Part shown: positions 41,733 to 50,360 of the stretch, piece after piece
Position numbering within the stretch: position 1 is the stretch's first letter
Layout of the letters: each line of letters begins with the position of its first letter
Position numbers and translations under genes: made by a program
Assembly: GCF_003841485.1 (NCBI RefSeq)
Contig: NZ_REFY01000003.1
Location: forward strand, 496,001-560,000
From: Natrarchaeobius halalkaliphilus
GTDB taxonomy: Archaea; Halobacteriota; Halobacteria; Halobacteriales; Natrialbaceae
DNA: 64,000 bases
Reading direction: 5' to 3'
The notes under the pieces: model-generated
What the model saw: the letters and a program-made list of their open reading frames with translations, nothing else
Databases searched by the model: none
Told to the model about the DNA's origin: nothing

Positions 41733-43829
41733 ATGGGACGGCTATCCGAACTGTTCGATCCGGCGTCCGTCGGCGTCCTCGGTGCGACCGACCGGGAGGG
41801 TGCAGTGGGTCGGGCGATCGTCGAGAATCTCCGTGCGGACTTCGACGGCGACATCGTTCCGATCAATCCCTCCCGAGAGGAAGTCCTCGGGCTGGAGTGC
41901 TATGCCGACGTGACGACCGCACCGCAGATCGATCTGGCCGTCGTCGTCGTGCCGCCGCCGGCCGTCCTCGAAACGGTTCGAGAGCTCGCCGTGGCCGGAA
42001 TCGAGAACGTAATCGTGATCACGGCCGGCTTCGCAGAAACGGGTGACGAGGGAGCCGAGCGCGAGCGGGAGTTGGCCGAGATCGCCGCCGAGTACGACCT
42101 GAACGTCGTCGGGCCGAATAGTCTCGGCGTCATCTCGACTGACGCCGGAATGAACGCCACGTTCGCTCCGGAGAACGCCCGCCAGGGATCGATCTCCTTT
42201 CTGAGTCAGTCGGGCGCGTTCATCACCGCCGTCCTGGAGTGGGCCAACGAGCAGGGGATCGGTTTTCGGAACGTCGTTTCGCTCGGAAACAAGACGGTGC
42301 TCGACGAGACGGACTTCGTTCGGGAGTGGGGACACGACCCGGAAACGGACGTCGGTATCGGCTACCTCGAGTCGATCGACGACGGACGGACGTTTATGGA
42401 TGCGGCAGGGGAGGTGACAGCCGAAACGCCGATCGTTCTAGTCAAATCGGGACGAACCGACGCCGGTGCGCAAGCTGCGTCCTCCCATACGGGTGCGATC
42501 GCCGGCAGCGAACGCGCCTACGAGGCCGCTCTCGAACAGGCTGGCGTGATCCGCGCGACGTCGGTCCAGGAGCTCTTCGACTACGCGCGAGCGCTCTCCG
42601 GACTCACCGAACCCGAATCGGACGGCGTCGCGGTCGTGACCAACGCCGGCGGTCCTGGCGTGTTGACGACCGACGCGGTCGGTGACTCGAGACTCGAGAT
42701 GGCGACGTTCACCGACGAAACGATCGGGAAGCTGACCGAGGTGCTGCCCGACGAATCCAACGTGTACAATCCGATCGACGCCGTCGGTGATGCGGACGCA
42801 GATCGCCTCGGTGACGCCCTCGAAATCGCGGTTTCGGATCCAAACGTCGGCAGCGCCGCAGTCGTCGCCGCCCCGACAGCAGTGCTCCAGTACGACGTCC
42901 TCTCCGAGACGATCATCGAAAAACGCGAGACGTCCGGAAAACCCATCGTCACCAGCCTGATGGGAGGCCAGTCCGCCCGAGCGGCCGAAGAAGTCCTGCG
43001 CGAGTTCGGAATTCCCAACTACTTCGATCCATCCCGAGCGGTCGCGGGGCTCGATGCACTCGCACGGTATCGTGACGTTCGCAGTCGAACCGTCGACGAT
43101 CCGGAACGCTTCGACGTTGACCGCGAGCGCGCCCGGGAAATACTCTCTCGCGCCGCCCGCCGCGGAGACAACCGCCTCGGAGTCGAGTCGATGGAGTTGC
43201 TCGAGGCGTACGGGATTCCGACCCCGGCAGGCGAAATCGTCGACGATCCCGATCGGGCACGTGCGATGGCCGAATCGATTTCGGGCGACGTCGTCGTCAA
43301 GGTCGTCAGCCCCGATATCTCACACAAATCGGATATCGGTGGCGTGAAAGTCGGTGTGACTGATGAGCAGGTGTGCGATGCCTACGAAGACGTCGTCTCC
43401 CGAGCGCGAACCTACCAGCCCGATGCGACGATCCTCGGCGTCCAGATCCAGGAGAAACTCGACCTCGAAGGATCAACGGAGACGATCGTGGGAATGAGCC
43501 GTGATCCCCAGTTCGGACCGCTCGTGTTGTTCGGTCTCGGGGGAATCTTCGTCGAGATTCTCGAGGACACCTCAGTTCGCGTCGCCCCGGTCGACGAGGG
43601 GGCGGCTCGACAGATGATCGAGGAGATTCGAGCGACACCGCTGTTTCGGGGTGCTCGAGGGCGCGAATCCGCGGATATCGAGGCGATCAGCGAAACGATC
43701 CAGCGACTCTCACAGCTCGCGACGGACTTCCCGGCGATCCTCGAACTTGACGTCAACCCGCTCGTAGCAGGGGCCGACGGCGTACGGGCGATCGATCTCA
43801 GACTCACCGTCGACACGGAGGAGCTATGA
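41733..43829 (+). CDS. acd: ADP-forming acetate--CoA ligase, fused alpha-beta subunits
   Basis: 698 residues in one chain. Residues 1-130 are a CoA-binding Rossmann domain (LFDPASVGVLGATDREGAVGRAIVENL). The middle carries succinyl-CoA-synthetase-like domains with the phospho-His loop SHTGAIAGSERAYE and NAGGPGVLTTDAV. From about residue 480 an ATP-grasp domain runs to the end (GVESMELLEAYGI, VVKVVSPDISHKSDIGGV). It interconverts acetyl-CoA and acetate with ADP/ATP, an energy-yielding route in haloarchaea. Its stop overlaps the next gene's start (ATGA, 43826-43829). Confidence 0.93.
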   Translation: MGRLSELFDPASVGVLGATDREGAVGRAIVENLRADFDGDIVPINPSREEVLGLECYADVTTAPQIDLAVVVVPPPAVLETVRELAVAGIENVIVITAGFAETGDEGAERERELAEIAAEYDLNVVGPNSLGVISTDAGMNATFAPENARQGSISFLSQSGAFITAVLEWANEQGIGFRNVVSLGNKTVLDETDFVREWGHDPETDVGIGYLESIDDGRTFMDAAGEVTAETPIVLVKSGRTDAGAQAASSHTGAIAGSERAYEAALEQAGVIRATSVQELFDYARALSGLTEPESDGVAVVTNAGGPGVLTTDAVGDSRLEMATFTDETIGKLTEVLPDESNVYNPIDAVGDADADRLGDALEIAVSDPNVGSAAVVAAPTAVLQYDVLSETIIEKRETSGKPIVTSLMGGQSARAAEEVLREFGIPNYFDPSRAVAGLDALARYRDVRSRTVDDPERFDVDRERAREILSRAARRGDNRLGVESMELLEAYGIPTPAGEIVDDPDRARAMAESISGDVVVKVVSPDISHKSDIGGVKVGVTDEQVCDAYEDVVSRARTYQPDATILGVQIQEKLDLEGSTETIVGMSRDPQFGPLVLFGLGGIFVEILEDTSVRVAPVDEGAARQMIEEIRATPLFRGARGRESADIEAISETIQRLSQLATDFPAILELDVNPLVAGADGVRAIDLRLTVDTEEL

Positions 43830-44968
43830 CTGACACGCAATCCGAACCGGAGCCGGAAGCGGAATCGAAAACTGAGCGAGAAGCAGAACCCGAACCGAAA
43901 ACCGGGACTCGCCCGAAACCGATCCTCGTCGCCTCGCTCTCAGAGAGCACCGGAAAGACGGCGATCACGCTGGCGCTCGCCCGACTCGCTCGAGTCGACG
44001 GCCAGCGCGCCGGCTACATGAAGCCAAAGGGGACGCGCCTACAGAGCGACGTCGGCAAGACCCTCGACGAGGATCCGCTGTTGGCCCGCGAGCTGCTCGG
44101 TCTCGAGGCGGAAATCCACGATCTCGAGCCGATCGTCTACTCCCCGACGTTCGTCGAACAGGCGATCCGCGGACGGGAGAACCCCGACGAACTTCGGACG
44201 CGGGTTCGGGAAGCATACGAGACGCTTTCGGCGGATCACGACCGCATGTTTCTCGAGGGCGGCGGCGAGTACGGGATCGGCGGCATTGTCGATCTGACCG
44301 ATGCCGATCTCGCGGAGCTACTCGACGCCCGCGTCGTACTCGTCGCCCCCTACGGCGTCCCCGCGGACATCGACGACGTACTCGGTGCCGTCGAGGACTT
44401 TGGCGACCGTTTCGCCGGTATCCTCTTCAACGACGTTCACGACGCGGCGTACGATCAACTCGAGACCGACGTCGTCCCCTACCTCGAGAACCGCGGCGTT
44501 CGCGTGTTCGGCGTAATTCCGAGCGAACGCCGGCTTTCGGGCGTCACGGTCGGAGAGCTTGCCGACGAACTCGGCGCGGAACTCCTGGTCGAGGCGGGAA
44601 CGGACGCCTACGTCGAGCGCTTTTCGGTCGGCGCGATGGGTGCCGACAGCGCCCTGCGACGCTTCCGGCGGACGAAAGACGCGGCGGTCATCACCGGTGG
44701 CGACCGCGCCGGGATCCACACCGCTGCACTCGAGGCACCCGGCGTCCGCTGTCTGATCTTGACCGGCGGCCATCGACCCTCGGGATCGGTCCTCGGACGG
44801 GCGGCCACGAAGGATGTTCCGATTCTCTCCGTGCGAACGGACACCCTCACGGCGGTCGAACGCGCCGAGGACGTCGTCCGGAGCGGGCGCACGCGAGACG
44901 AAGAGACCGTCGATCGGATGACGGAACTTCTGGCAGATCACGCCGACGTCGAGTCGATGCTCGAGTGA
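43826..44968 (+). CDS. P-loop/DRTGG protein, phosphotransacetylase-like regulatory module
   Basis: 380 residues. After an acidic low-complexity stretch (about residues 1-35) there is a BioD-like P-loop (VASLSESTGKTAITLALA), then a long alpha/beta domain with MFLEGGGEYGIGGIVDLTD. A DRTGG-type domain (MGADSALRRFRRTKDAAVITGGDRAGIHTAAL) follows at about residues 270-360. The catalytic phosphate acetyltransferase domain of bacterial Pta is missing. Translational coupling to the ADP-forming ligase suggests a regulatory or accessory role in acetate/acetyl-CoA metabolism. That role is inference; the enzyme activity, if any, is unknown. Confidence 0.8.
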   Translation: MTDTQSEPEPEAESKTEREAEPEPKTGTRPKPILVASLSESTGKTAITLALARLARVDGQRAGYMKPKGTRLQSDVGKTLDEDPLLARELLGLEAEIHDLEPIVYSPTFVEQAIRGRENPDELRTRVREAYETLSADHDRMFLEGGGEYGIGGIVDLTDADLAELLDARVVLVAPYGVPADIDDVLGAVEDFGDRFAGILFNDVHDAAYDQLETDVVPYLENRGVRVFGVIPSERRLSGVTVGELADELGAELLVEAGTDAYVERFSVGAMGADSALRRFRRTKDAAVITGGDRAGIHTAALEAPGVRCLILTGGHRPSGSVLGRAATKDVPILSVRTDTLTAVERAEDVVRSGRTRDEETVDRMTELLADHADVESMLE

Positions 44969-45095
44969 ACGCGACGTGGTCGACGACGAAAGCCTATCGC
45001 CACGACGAACGAGGTCGCCCTGCAGCAATGGCCGAGGTTCGATCGGCACTCTGGTCTGACCAAGAATTAAGAGCCAGCCATACGTGGGGGTAGGC

Positions 45096-45389
45096 ATGGA
45101 CGACACTCCACAGGAGATCACCTCCCTCGTCGGTCGCGAGATCTACTCGAACAACGGCGTCTTCGTCGGTGAAGTCGAAGACATACAGCTACACTTAAAC
45201 GGCGAGGCCGTCACGGGACTCGCACTCGGCAACCTGAACGCCGAACTGTTTGCCGAAGAAGCGCGGACAGAACAGGGAATCATCGTTCCGTATCGCTGGG
45301 TCCGGGCCGTTGGCGACGTCATTCTCGTCAACGACGTCGTCGAGCGCGTCCGAGATCCCGACGAAGAACAGGACGAAGTGCTCGCCTAG
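45096..45389 (+). CDS. PRC-barrel domain protein (CdpB-type candidate)
   Basis: 97 residues from ATG at 45096. The PRC barrel is complete: EITSLVGREIYSNNGVFVGEVEDIQLHLNGEAVTGLAL, then GIIVPYRWVRAVGDVILVNDVVERV. Single PRC-barrel proteins of haloarchaea include the cell-division factors CdpB1 and CdpB2, which work with SepF and FtsZ. Assignment to that group is by similarity of length and motif only. The TrkA-N/DHH gene on the other strand starts nearby at its 3' end, 18 nt away between stop codons. Confidence 0.75.
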   Translation: MDDTPQEITSLVGREIYSNNGVFVGEVEDIQLHLNGEAVTGLALGNLNAELFAEEARTEQGIIVPYRWVRAVGDVILVNDVVERVRDPDEEQDEVLA

Positions 45390-45407
45390 ACCGGACACCG
45401 CGGACAG

Positions 45408-46856
45408 CTAACTCCCGTTCGATCCTTCCGATCCGTCGACGCCCATCGCGTCGAACAACGTTCGTTTGACCGCCTCTTCTGTCAGCTCGAGTAACGTATC
45501 TCGAGTGTCCTCGGAGATTTCGATACCGGTGAAGATTCCGAGCGGAATCTCCGCGCTCGCCTGAGTCGAGTGGCCGGCCGTCTCCCCCATCTCGCCGTAG
45601 GCGTCGTCGAGGACTTTACCGATGTTGATCCGGATATCCTTCGAGCGACCGGCGAGGAAGATGGTCTCCTCGGCGATCCCGAAGACGGCGGTCGTGGTGA
45701 CACCCTCGAGATTGAGGAGGTGGCTGGCGGCCTGGGTGAGCGCTTCTCGATCGCGAACCAGTCCGGCGTTCGAGACCAGGTGGCTTCCCTGAACGTCGCG
45801 ATTGGTGATCGCTTCCGCAAGGACATCGAGCGTCTCCGGCGACATCGACGGCGACTCGACCTGCTCTAGCGTGTCGTGGTTTGCGAACGGGTAGAGATAC
45901 GCGGCTGCGGTCAGATCCGCGGGCGTTGTATCGCGTTTGAAATCGAGCGTCTCGGCGCGGATACCGTACAGCAACGCGGTTGCGACCTCCTCGGAGACGT
46001 TCATGTCGAACTCCTGGATGTACTTCGTCATGATCGTCGACGTCGAGGAAACGTTCGGACGAATGTCGACGAACTCGGGTTCGTAATCGGCGTCCGGCTC
46101 GTTGTGATCGATGATTACGTCGACGGTCAGATCCATCTCTTCGGAGGTCGCGTGATCGACGAGCGCAACGGTGTCGTAGACAGAGTGATCTTCGAGTTCG
46201 TCCCACTGGATCAGGTCGATGCCGAGAAGGTTGACGAACGCTCGGTTTTCCTGGTGGCCCACGTCGCCCAGATAGATGATGTCCGATTCGACCCCCAGGT
46301 GATCCGCGATCGCCTGAAGTGCGGCTGCACTCGCGATCGAATCGGGGTCGGGACTATCCTGGGTGACGATCGCAAGCTCGTTCGAGGTTTCCTCGAGAAG
46401 CTGGGCCAGCTTTCCGGCGTTGTACTCGAGTTCGCCCGACTCGAGCGCACGCAGTGCGGATTCTGCGATCACCGAAGAGGGATTAATCACGATATCCGCG
46501 CCCAGCTCCTCGAGTTCGTCTCCGGAAACGGGATCGCTCGCGCGCGCAACGACGAACTGATTTTCGTTGTTCGCACGAATGTGCTCGACGGCCTGTTTGT
46601 TCGATTCGACGTCGGACGCGAGGATCAAGACGACGTCCCGATCGGCAACCAGGTCGGCGGTAGCCGGTTCGCGAATGTCGGCGCTCCGTGCGTCCAGATC
46701 CTGATCGCGAAGCGATTCGACCCGACTTTCGTCGCGGTCGACGATACGGACGTCTTTGCCCTGTTCGACCAGTTCCTCGGTGACCGCGTAGCCGACGCTT
46801 CCACAGCCAAGGATCGCATAGTCAGATATCGACGAGATCGTGACCCCCGTACTCAT
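45408..46856 (-). CDS. TrkA-N / DHH-family phosphoesterase protein
   Basis: 482 residues from ATG at 46856 (MSTGVTISSISDYAILG). An NAD-binding TrkA-N domain occupies about residues 10-135 (AILGCGSVGYAVTEELVEQG). A DHH phosphoesterase domain with QDSPDPDSIASAAALQAIAD and a degenerate third motif VIIDHNEPD follows, then a DHHA1 domain near the end (GRSKDIRINIGKVLDDAYGEMG, GHSTQASAE). The usual DHH reads DHN here, from a CAC-to-AAC difference. The group is related to oligoribonuclease/c-di-nucleotide phosphodiesterases (GGDEF-DHH-like, RecJ-like). The substrate is unknown; loss of the second His may reduce metal binding. Confidence 0.8.
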   Translation of the reverse strand: MSTGVTISSISDYAILGCGSVGYAVTEELVEQGKDVRIVDRDESRVESLRDQDLDARSADIREPATADLVADRDVVLILASDVESNKQAVEHIRANNENQFVVARASDPVSGDELEELGADIVINPSSVIAESALRALESGELEYNAGKLAQLLEETSNELAIVTQDSPDPDSIASAAALQAIADHLGVESDIIYLGDVGHQENRAFVNLLGIDLIQWDELEDHSVYDTVALVDHATSEEMDLTVDVIIDHNEPDADYEPEFVDIRPNVSSTSTIMTKYIQEFDMNVSEEVATALLYGIRAETLDFKRDTTPADLTAAAYLYPFANHDTLEQVESPSMSPETLDVLAEAITNRDVQGSHLVSNAGLVRDREALTQAASHLLNLEGVTTTAVFGIAEETIFLAGRSKDIRINIGKVLDDAYGEMGETAGHSTQASAEIPLGIFTGIEISEDTRDTLLELTEEAVKRTLFDAMGVDGSEGSNGS

Positions 46857-46983
46857 TGATCGTGTGGTCGGTCCGACCGCACTTAACGGTCCCGAAGATT
46901 GGTACGTCACGACAATACGGAATAACACGAATTATGACGATTCGAGAGCCCGTGGCGTTCTCTGGCATGCTCGAACCCAAGGG

Positions 46984-46993
46984 AAACGTATTT
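46984..46993 (+). promoter_or_regulatory. Candidate TATA box of the tRNA-Lys gene
   Basis: AAACGTATTT lies about 28-37 nt upstream of the first base of tRNA-Lys(CUU), at normal TATA distance. The gap to the tRNA has no other element. Confidence 0.4.
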
Positions 46994-47020
46994 CACCAAC
47001 CGACCAAAAGTCGTGGATGA

Positions 47021-47094
47021 GGGCCGGTAGCTCAGTTAGGCAGAGCGTCTGACTCTTAATCAGACGGTCGCGTGTTCAAATCGCGCCCGGCCCG
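47021..47094 (+). tRNA. tRNA-Lys (anticodon CUU)
   Basis: 74 nt. Acceptor arms GGGCCGG (47021-47027) and CCGGCCC (47087-47093) pair, with discriminator G at 47094. The anticodon loop CTCTTAA (stems TCTGA/TCAGA) gives CTT. The T arm is GCGTG-TTCAAAT-CGCGC. No intron, no encoded CCA. A second copy of its 3' end occurs 121 nt downstream. Confidence 0.96.
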
Positions 47095-47460
47095 TGCAAC
47101 GAACTGGTGAGCGCAGCGAACAGTGAGTGAACCGGCAGGCACGATTTGAACGCAGAGAGGGCGTGCGCAACGGAGTGAGCACGTCCGACCGTGTGTTCAA
47201 ATCGCGCCCGGCCCGCTTTTGCCACGAGCAATCACGCGAGGAGCAAAGTGGTTCTGCGATTTGAAGTAGACGAGTCACAGCCAGCGATAGATCTTCGATC
47301 CCTCGAGCAGTACGGCGAAAGTTAGACAATCGAAACGCGCTGCGACGGAGTGGCGCGAGTGGAGCGGCGCAGCGACAGCGCCTGAATCCACGCCGTCGAC
47401 TGATCCCGAACGTGACGTCGATTCCTCGAGCGTAAAGAACGATAGGCAGCGAACGGGTCG
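47095..47460. other. 366-nt stretch after tRNA-Lys with tRNA 3'-end fragments
   Basis: No plausible protein is coded. The stretch holds a perfect second copy of the last 23 nt of tRNA-Lys (47193-47215), an inverted fragment CGATTTGAAC near 47140-47155, and another GCGATTTGAA near 47257-47266. GAGCG/AGCGA-rich filler lies between. The pattern is typical of remains from repeated integration and excision at a tRNA 3' end. Confidence 0.6.
47193..47215 (+). repeat. Duplicated tRNA-Lys 3' end (att-like direct repeat)
   Basis: 23 nt identical to 47072-47094, covering the T loop, T stem and acceptor 3' strand through the discriminator base. The two copies lie 121 nt apart in the same orientation. 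This is the arrangement left by site-specific integration at a tRNA gene, with the element now gone or reduced to a 98-nt spacer. Confidence 0.8.
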
Positions 47461-47820
47461 TTAGTCGTCCTCGAGTGCGTCTGCGATTCGCTTGATCGCC
47501 CGCGTCTGATCGCGCATCTCGTCGCGAAGCTGTCGTACTTCACGAACGAGTTCCTCGTTGCTCTCCTCACCGCCGCGTCCGCCCGGACCGGGGGCACCGC
47601 CGGGGCCACCGGGACCGCCGCCCATCATGCCGCCCATCATCTGTGCGAACGGGTTTCCGCCGCCACCCATGCCGCCCGGACCGCCACCGCCGCCGCCGAA
47701 CGGACTTTCCGGCGGCTCGCCCTCGCCTTCTTCGGCTCGTTTCTCTCGGATCTCCTCGACTCGATCGCGGAAGGATTTCTCCTCTCCGTCGTCGCCGTTG
47801 GATTCGTTTTCGTCCGACAT
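47461..47820 (-). CDS. Gly/Met-rich acidic small protein with C-terminal coiled coil
   Basis: 119 residues from ATG at 47820 (MSDENESNGDDGEEKS). The N-terminal 40 residues are charged, the middle is almost pure Gly/Pro/Met (GGMGGGGNPFAQMMGGMMGG), and the last 40 residues are an amphipathic helix (NEELVREVRQLRDEMRDQTRAIKRIADALED), likely a coiled coil. It looks like a scaffold or disordered linker protein. I do not recognise a family function. Confidence 0.65.
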   Translation of the reverse strand: MSDENESNGDDGEEKSFRDRVEEIREKRAEEGEGEPPESPFGGGGGGPGGMGGGGNPFAQMMGGMMGGGPGGPGGAPGPGGRGGEESNEELVREVRQLRDEMRDQTRAIKRIADALEDD

Positions 47821-47949
47821 ACACTCGGATTCTCCATCTGCGCGGAAAAGGGTTGCCATGTTTTCGATTCACCGGAGTCGCTAGCGGAACTCGAGGCGCT
47901 CGTCGTCGGAAGACGAACGATATATTTCGATCCGACCCTATCTCACGGT

Positions 47950-48429
47950 ATGGCCGGACACGTTCACGCGGTTCACGTCGCTCCCGTGCGGGGAGAACCC
48001 GTAGAGCGCATCGAGCGCGCAACCGCCGTCGCCGGCCGTGGACTCGAGGGTGATCGGTACTTCGCCGCCGAGGGCAGCTTCTCCGATCGGGAGGGGAGCG
48101 ACCTGACGTTGATCGAAGTCGAGACGCTCGAGGCCGTCGAAGACGAGTACGGAATCGCACTCGAGTCGGGCGTCCACCGACGCAACGTGACGACGACGGG
48201 AGTGAAGCTCGACCAGTTGGTCGGGAGTCGATTCCGCCTCGGTGGCGTCCGCTGTGAGGGCGTCGAGCGCTGCGAGCCGTGTTCGTACCTGGAACGACAT
48301 CTCGAGCGGGCGGGCGTCCGCGAGGCGCTCGTCCACCGCGGCGGACTTCGAGCTCGAATACTCGAAAACGGGACGATCACGCCGGGAGATCGAATCGAGA
48401 TCGAATCGGGAGTACACGTGCCCGAGTGA
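47950..48429 (+). CDS. MOSC-domain protein
   Basis: 159 residues. The pattern VHAVHVAPVRGEPVERIERATAVAGRGLEGDRYF and then HRRNVTTTGVKLDQLVGSRFRLGGVRCEGVERCEPC is the MOSC signature, with the conserved cysteine in CEPC proposed to carry sulfur for the molybdenum cofactor. Stand-alone MOSC proteins are thought to transfer sulfur or act with molybdoenzymes. No molybdenum-cofactor genes are adjacent here. It is divergent from the Gly-rich gene. Confidence 0.88.
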   Translation: MAGHVHAVHVAPVRGEPVERIERATAVAGRGLEGDRYFAAEGSFSDREGSDLTLIEVETLEAVEDEYGIALESGVHRRNVTTTGVKLDQLVGSRFRLGGVRCEGVERCEPCSYLERHLERAGVREALVHRGGLRARILENGTITPGDRIEIESGVHVPE

Positions 48430-48503
48430 CGAACCGACGCTGCTTTCGAGAACCGAACCTCAACGATCATGACGCCGACCTCGAACAACCAGACAGACCG
48501 AGC

Positions 48504-49301
48504 ATGAACGAACCAGGTATCCAGTCGCTGATGGACCAGGAAACGCTCGACGATCGAATCCGCCGCGGCGAGACGCCGCGGTGGGTCAGAGATCACTGGG
48601 AGTCCTTTCGGGACGGGCTCCTCGGCCGGCGAAACGGGACTCCGTTCCCGTGTTTTTTCGGCGCGGAGTCCGTCGCAAACGGAGACCCGCTGTACACCAC
48701 GGTCCCCTCGATGAGCGACGCGGAGGCGCTGTTGACGCTCAGAGATCGAGTCCTCGAGTACCTCGAGGTGTATCGAGCCCACTCCGATCGGGCGTCGCTT
48801 GTCACCTTCTTCAAACCGCCGGAGACGCCGCTGTCCGAACGCGAGTATCACGAGTCGCTCTGGCACATCCTCCAGACGCTCCACCTCCACGATCCCGAAC
48901 CCTGGCCCGAGGAGATTCCCACCGATCCGGACGATCCGTACTGGGAGTTCTGCCTCGGCGGCGAGCCCATGTTTCCGACCTGTCGCGCACCGTTTTACGA
49001 CGCGCGAAAGAGCAGGTACTGTCCGATCGGCCTCGAGATCACGTTTCAGCCGCGAGCGCTGTTCGAACGGATGGGCGTCACCGCCGATACCGACGCGGGG
49101 GAACACGCTCGAGAGGTCATTCAGGGTCGCCTCGAAGGATACGACGGCGTCTGTCCGCACGCCGACCTCGGTGACTGGGGCGTCGAGGGCGACCGGGAGT
49201 GGTCACAGTACATGCTCTCTTCGGACGACGACCAGGCACCAGAAACGTGCCCGATCACCGTCACTCGAGAACATCCGAAACCGGCCGCGAGGATCCCGTG
49301 A
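48504..49301 (+). CDS. YqcI/YcgG-family protein
   Basis: 265 residues from ATG at 48504. The family elements [38 protein letters not shown] and [25 protein letters not shown] are present, with conserved cysteine and histidines. The biochemical function is unknown; in bacteria the family is often linked to oxidative or cofactor-related genes. Its stop overlaps the GTG start of an isochorismatase-family gene by 4 nt (49298-49301), so the two are coupled. Confidence 0.8.
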   Translation: MNEPGIQSLMDQETLDDRIRRGETPRWVRDHWESFRDGLLGRRNGTPFPCFFGAESVANGDPLYTTVPSMSDAEALLTLRDRVLEYLEVYRAHSDRASLVTFFKPPETPLSEREYHESLWHILQTLHLHDPEPWPEEIPTDPDDPYWEFCLGGEPMFPTCRAPFYDARKSRYCPIGLEITFQPRALFERMGVTADTDAGEHAREVIQGRLEGYDGVCPHADLGDWGVEGDREWSQYMLSSDDDQAPETCPITVTREHPKPAARIP

Positions 49302-49885
49302 CCCAAACAGGCCAAGGCGACGCACGGACGAACCGTGGCGTACCAGACGACGCGGTGTTGCTCCTGATCGACTTTCAGCGGGGGTTCGACGATCCGTCGT
49401 GGGGAACGCGAAACAACCCCGACGCGGAACGACGGGCCCGACGGCTCCTAGAGCACTGGCGGGCGACCGACCGGCCGCTCGCACACGTTCGCCACGACTC
49501 CACCGAACCCGACTCGCCGCTCCGGGGAGATCGACCCGGGTTCGCGTTCATTTCGGAGACCGCGCCCGTCGAAGGCGAGCCGACGTTCGTCAAATCGGTC
49601 AACGGTGCGTTCGTCGACACCGACCTCGAGTCGTGGCTTCGATCGTCCGGCTACGAGACGCTCGTTCTCGCGGGACTGACGACCGATCACTGCGTCTCGA
49701 CGACGGCGCGAATGGCCGAGAACCGCGGCTTCGACGTGATCGTCGTCGCGGATGCGACCGCGACCTTCGACCGGACGTTCGACGGCGAGCGGTTCGACCC
49801 GGAGACCGTTCACCGAACCGCACTGGCCCACCTCGAGGGTGAGTTCGCGACGGTCGCGGAGACGGACTCGATCGTTGACGGCTGA
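49298..49885 (+). CDS. Isochorismatase-family cysteine hydrolase
   Basis: 195 residues from GTG at 49298. The Asp-Lys-Cys triad is seen in LLIDFQRGF (Asp), [18 protein letters not shown] (Lys) and [24 protein letters not shown] (Cys). Members hydrolyse nicotinamide, ureidoacrylate, isochorismate or similar; the substrate here is unknown. Coupling to the YqcI/YcgG gene suggests a shared pathway. The start is chosen because the upstream part of the frame is antisense-like. Confidence 0.85.
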   Translation: MTQTGQGDARTNRGVPDDAVLLLIDFQRGFDDPSWGTRNNPDAERRARRLLEHWRATDRPLAHVRHDSTEPDSPLRGDRPGFAFISETAPVEGEPTFVKSVNGAFVDTDLESWLRSSGYETLVLAGLTTDHCVSTTARMAENRGFDVIVVADATATFDRTFDGERFDPETVHRTALAHLEGEFATVAETDSIVDG

Positions 49886-49929
49886 CAGGTACCCCAAACG
49901 GGAACCCCATCGGCGTGGGAGGTGGGCGT

Positions 49930-50292
49930 ATGACCGATGAGGGTTCGGACAGACCGGCGATCGTCAGCGAGGGACGGTACAGCATTGTGGATGCGAGCGC
50001 GGGCGAGCCAACCGATTTCTGGCTGGTCAGAGCGGACACCGAAAGCCGCGATTCGGGAGGGGTGGAAGTCGACGTCGCTCACCGCGTTCCGATCGACGAC
50101 ACGGAAATCGACGATCTCGATTCCACGATCTCTCGGTTTCGGAACACCCGAAGCGACACGACAGACGGCACAGATCAGGTCGAACTCGAGTGCCACGAGT
50201 GTGGCAAGCGCTGGACGTACACCGGCTCCGACGACCACGCGGCGTGTCCGAACTGCGAAACCGAGGTCCCCGTGAAGGGGATCGGACCCTGA
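49930..50292 (+). CDS. Small protein with C-terminal zinc ribbon
   Basis: 120 residues from ATG at 49930. The first 80 residues are acidic and strand-rich (VSEGRYSIVDASAGEPTDF). The C-terminus holds a zinc ribbon, CHECGKRW then CPNCETEVPVKG. A strong purine-rich GGGAGGTGGG 4-13 nt before the ATG matches a Shine-Dalgarno sequence, uncommon for leaderless haloarchaeal genes. Function unknown. Confidence 0.7.
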   Translation: MTDEGSDRPAIVSEGRYSIVDASAGEPTDFWLVRADTESRDSGGVEVDVAHRVPIDDTEIDDLDSTISRFRNTRSDTTDGTDQVELECHECGKRWTYTGSDDHAACPNCETEVPVKGIGP

Positions 50293-50360
50293 GTCCCCGT
50301 CGAGATGTCGTCCTCGAAAACCCCGCATCGTGGACCGAGCCGAGGACACGGAGAACCGTC

